From Marinilabiliales bacterium (GTDB lineage Bacteria; Bacteroidota; Bacteroidia; Bacteroidales; F082): a DNA stretch of 7,865 bases. Where the stretch lies: contig PKSW01000252.1 of the NCBI GenBank assembly GCA_002869465.1, positions 1 to 7,865 of the forward strand, read 5' to 3'. Numbering within the stretch: position 1 is the stretch's first letter; every line of letters begins with the position of its first letter. The position numbers and the translations under genes are program-made. The notes under the pieces were generated by a model. The model did not search any database. It saw only the letters and a program-made list of their open reading frames with translations, and was not told where the DNA came from. This document shows positions 6,719-7,865 of the stretch, piece by piece.

Positions 6719-6756
6719 CATATTTACAAATATGCATATTAAAAAGAAAAATATGC
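6719..6756. promoter_or_regulatory. Candidate operator: nested A/T palindromes and a 21-base-period repeat
   Basis: CATATTT-AC-AAATATG (6719-6734) is a perfect 7-bp inverted repeat. It overlaps a second perfect palindrome, AATATGCATATT (6729-6740). The octamer AAATATGC occurs at 6728-6735 and again at 6749-6756, exactly 21 bases (two helical turns) apart. The block sits about 35-75 bases upstream of the icd -7 box. Binding by a regulator is inferred; A/T richness makes chance partial matches more likely. Confidence 0.3.
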
Positions 6757-6776
6757 GTTTTGAAATTCCTTACTAC

Positions 6777-6820
6777 ACCGTAATACCGACATTCACCGAC
6801 CAAATTCCGCCGCTCGCCGA
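6777..6820 (+). promoter_or_regulatory. Helically phased CCG-containing repeats upstream of the PspC-gene promoter
   Basis: In an otherwise A/T-rich spacer this segment is G/C-rich. It carries ACCG at 6777, 6785 and 6795, and CCG cores at 6786, 6796, 6807 and 6817, about 10-11 bases apart. The best pair is TCACCGA (6793-6799) and TCGCCGA (6814-6820), 21 bases apart. The block ends seven bases before the -33 element of the next promoter, the usual place for an activator. Tandem direct repeats with this period resemble sites of LytTR-type regulators, but that identity is a guess. Confidence 0.35.
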
Positions 6821-6827
6821 ATAAGTA

Positions 6828-6858
6828 TTTACTCATGGCCCCCAGCATAATATCTTTG
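6828..6858 (+). promoter_or_regulatory. Promoter of the PspC/LiaF-like operon
   Basis: TTTA (6828-6831), 19 bases, then TATCTTTG (6851-6858). The -7 box matches TAnnTTTG exactly, the spacer is the ideal length, and the -33 element is one base off TTTG. It predicts a leader of about 17 bases before the ATG at 6881. Confidence 0.65.
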
Positions 6859-6880
6859 TTTCAAATTTAAATACAAAAAA

Positions 6881-7327
6881 ATGGAAAATAAGAATAAATT
6901 ATACCGATCGAATACTGACAAAGTAATTGGGGGTGTTTCCGGTGGTCTGGCAGATTATCTGAACATTGATGTGGTGATTATCCGGATTCTTTTTGTATTG
7001 CTTGCCTTATTTGGCGGTGGTGGTGTGCTTATTTACATCATCCTATGGATTGCAATCCCAGCACAAACAGTTGGGTTTACTCCTATTCATGACGTGTCAT
7101 CTTCTGGCACCACGGACGAAGATACAACGGGAGTTGTCACCAATAAACAATCCAATACAGCGCTCGGTGCCGGTATTATTTTAATAATTATCGGCTTATT
7201 GTTTCTTGCTGACCGGCTGATGCCTTTTTACAACCTGATTGATTTCTGGCCCGTTATTTTAATAGCTGCCGGTGTCATCATCATTAAACCTGATCTTTTT
7301 AAACCTTCTAAAAAACTTGAATCATGA
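6881..7327 (+). CDS. PspC-domain membrane protein with LiaI/LiaF-like C-terminal helices
   Basis: This is a predicted inner-membrane protein of 148 residues. Residues 5-62 form a PspC domain: LYRSNTDKVIGGVSGGLADY (7-26) with the typical GGVxGGLAxY core, then a long hydrophobic helix region (about 30-60) holding the glycine cluster FGGGG (44-48) and ILWIAIP (54-60). A polar, Ser/Thr/Asp-rich linker follows (about 65-92). Two more hydrophobic segments come last (about 95-111 and 119-135), with the LiaI/LiaF-like pattern GIILIIIGLLFLADR...FWPVILIAAGVIII. PspC domains belong to envelope-stress systems, where they act as membrane sensors or anchors; the specific role here is inferred. Its stop overlaps the start of the next gene as ATGA, indicating translational coupling. 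It has a well-formed promoter with upstream repeats. No PspA or PspB homologue is in the window. Confidence 0.88.
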   Translation: MENKNKLYRSNTDKVIGGVSGGLADYLNIDVVIIRILFVLLALFGGGGVLIYIILWIAIPAQTVGFTPIHDVSSSGTTDEDTTGVVTNKQSNTALGAGIILIIIGLLFLADRLMPFYNLIDFWPVILIAAGVIIIKPDLFKPSKKLES

Positions 7328-7865
7328 AATACAGAAACATTTTCTGGGGAATCATCCTCATGTTAATCGGTGTACTTTTTATTTTACAAAATTTAAATGT
7401 TATTGATTTTGAATGGGTAAAGTTATGGAGACTCTGGCCTGTGCTTCTGGTACTCTGGGGCATTTCAATACTACCAGCAAATAATTGGATCAAATCAGGT
7501 TTACTGGTTGTTGTGCTGACAGGTACGGTATACTTTATGGTGAACCAAACCATCGATTGGCGTGCAGATCGCAATTACGGGAGATACTTTGATTATGAAT
7601 TCGACGACAGTAAGGCAGTCATCAACCAGGATTTTGACATTCCATACGAAGACAGCTTATCCATGGCTTTTTTAGATTTTGATGCCGCTGCAGGTTCGTT
7701 TTATCTTAGTGATACAACTGATCAGTTGCTCTCATTTACAAAAAGAGGACGGGGAGGAAAATATACCTATGCAGTAAAAAGGTCAGAAGACAAAGCCAAT
7801 ATTTATATTGAAAGAGAAGGTGAAGATTTGCGTTTTAACAACGATAATAAAAGCACTAAAATTAA
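7324..7865 (+). CDS. LiaF-like membrane protein with start of a toastrack-type domain (cut by window edge)
   Basis: The first 180 codons are present; the gene runs off the right edge. It starts at the ATG of the ATGA overlap with the PspC gene. Residues 5-50 form a LiaI/LiaF-type two-helix unit: IFWGIILMLIGVLFILQNL (6-24) and LWPVLLVLWGISIL (37-50). A third hydrophobic segment lies at 58-73. The rest is soluble and rich in alternating hydrophobic residues, such as SLSMAFLDFDAAAGSFYLSD (111-130) and KANIYIEREGEDLRF (157-171). This fits the beginning of the beta-rich toastrack (cell-wall-active-antibiotic-response-like) domain that often follows LiaF helices. LiaF proteins modulate envelope-stress signalling in Firmicutes; the Bacteroidota relatives are poorly studied. 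Its pairing with PspC suggests one membrane complex. The C-terminal domain assignment is tentative because it is incomplete. Confidence 0.75.
   Translation, partial: MKYRNIFWGIILMLIGVLFILQNLNVIDFEWVKLWRLWPVLLVLWGISILPANNWIKSGLLVVVLTGTVYFMVNQTIDWRADRNYGRYFDYEFDDSKAVINQDFDIPYEDSLSMAFLDFDAAAGSFYLSDTTDQLLSFTKRGRGGKYTYAVKRSEDKANIYIEREGEDLRFNNDNKSTKI

Noticed and set aside
7308..7574. Minus-strand reading frame of 88 codons across the start of the LiaF-like gene
   Set aside because: It lies opposite a well-supported coding frame with LiaF-like helices, and its translation resembles no known family.

Overview
The window is a compact stretch of a bacterial chromosome, almost certainly from the phylum Bacteroidota. 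Five start regions carry an exact match to the Bacteroidota -7 promoter box TAnnTTTG, and the leaders are A-rich with no Shine-Dalgarno sequence. The families also fit that phylum: a short-signal lipoprotein M23 peptidase and a PspC/LiaF-like pair. I cannot name the genus. No RNA genes, mobile elements, CRISPR arrays or prophage remnants were seen, and there is no gene-free stretch longer than about 260 bases.

Layout from left to right: (1) the N-terminal 181 codons of an M23-type lipoprotein peptidase on the minus strand, running off the left edge; (2) a strong hairpin terminator, then the minus-strand operon iorA-iorB (2-oxoacid:ferredoxin oxidoreductase of the indolepyruvate type); (3) a divergent promoter region; (4) plus-strand acpH (acyl-carrier-protein phosphodiesterase family), whose 3' end overlaps convergent yjbQ (UPF0047) by 17 bases; (5) a hairpin terminator, then the minus-strand operon icd-gltA (NADP isocitrate dehydrogenase and citrate synthase, both of the eukaryotic/mitochondrial type); (6) a 258-base intergenic region rich in repeats and palindromes; (7) a plus-strand PspC-domain membrane protein overlapping by ATGA a LiaF-like/toastrack protein that runs off the right edge.

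How the genes fit together: icd-gltA supplies the citrate-forming and the NADPH- and 2-oxoglutarate-forming steps of the oxidative TCA branch (aconitase is not here). iorAB oxidises aryl 2-oxoacids from aromatic amino acids to acyl-CoA and reduces ferredoxin. The PspC/LiaF-like pair is a predicted envelope-stress module. acpH acts on the acyl carrier protein cofactor.

No clearly new multi-gene system is visible. The points most worth a second look are: an IorA without its usual C-terminal two-cluster ferredoxin domain that still keeps four cysteines placed like the ligands of a single TPP-proximal cluster; the pairing of two eukaryotic-type TCA enzymes in one bacterial operon; and two sets of sequence repeats, each with a 21-base period, between the icd and PspC promoters.
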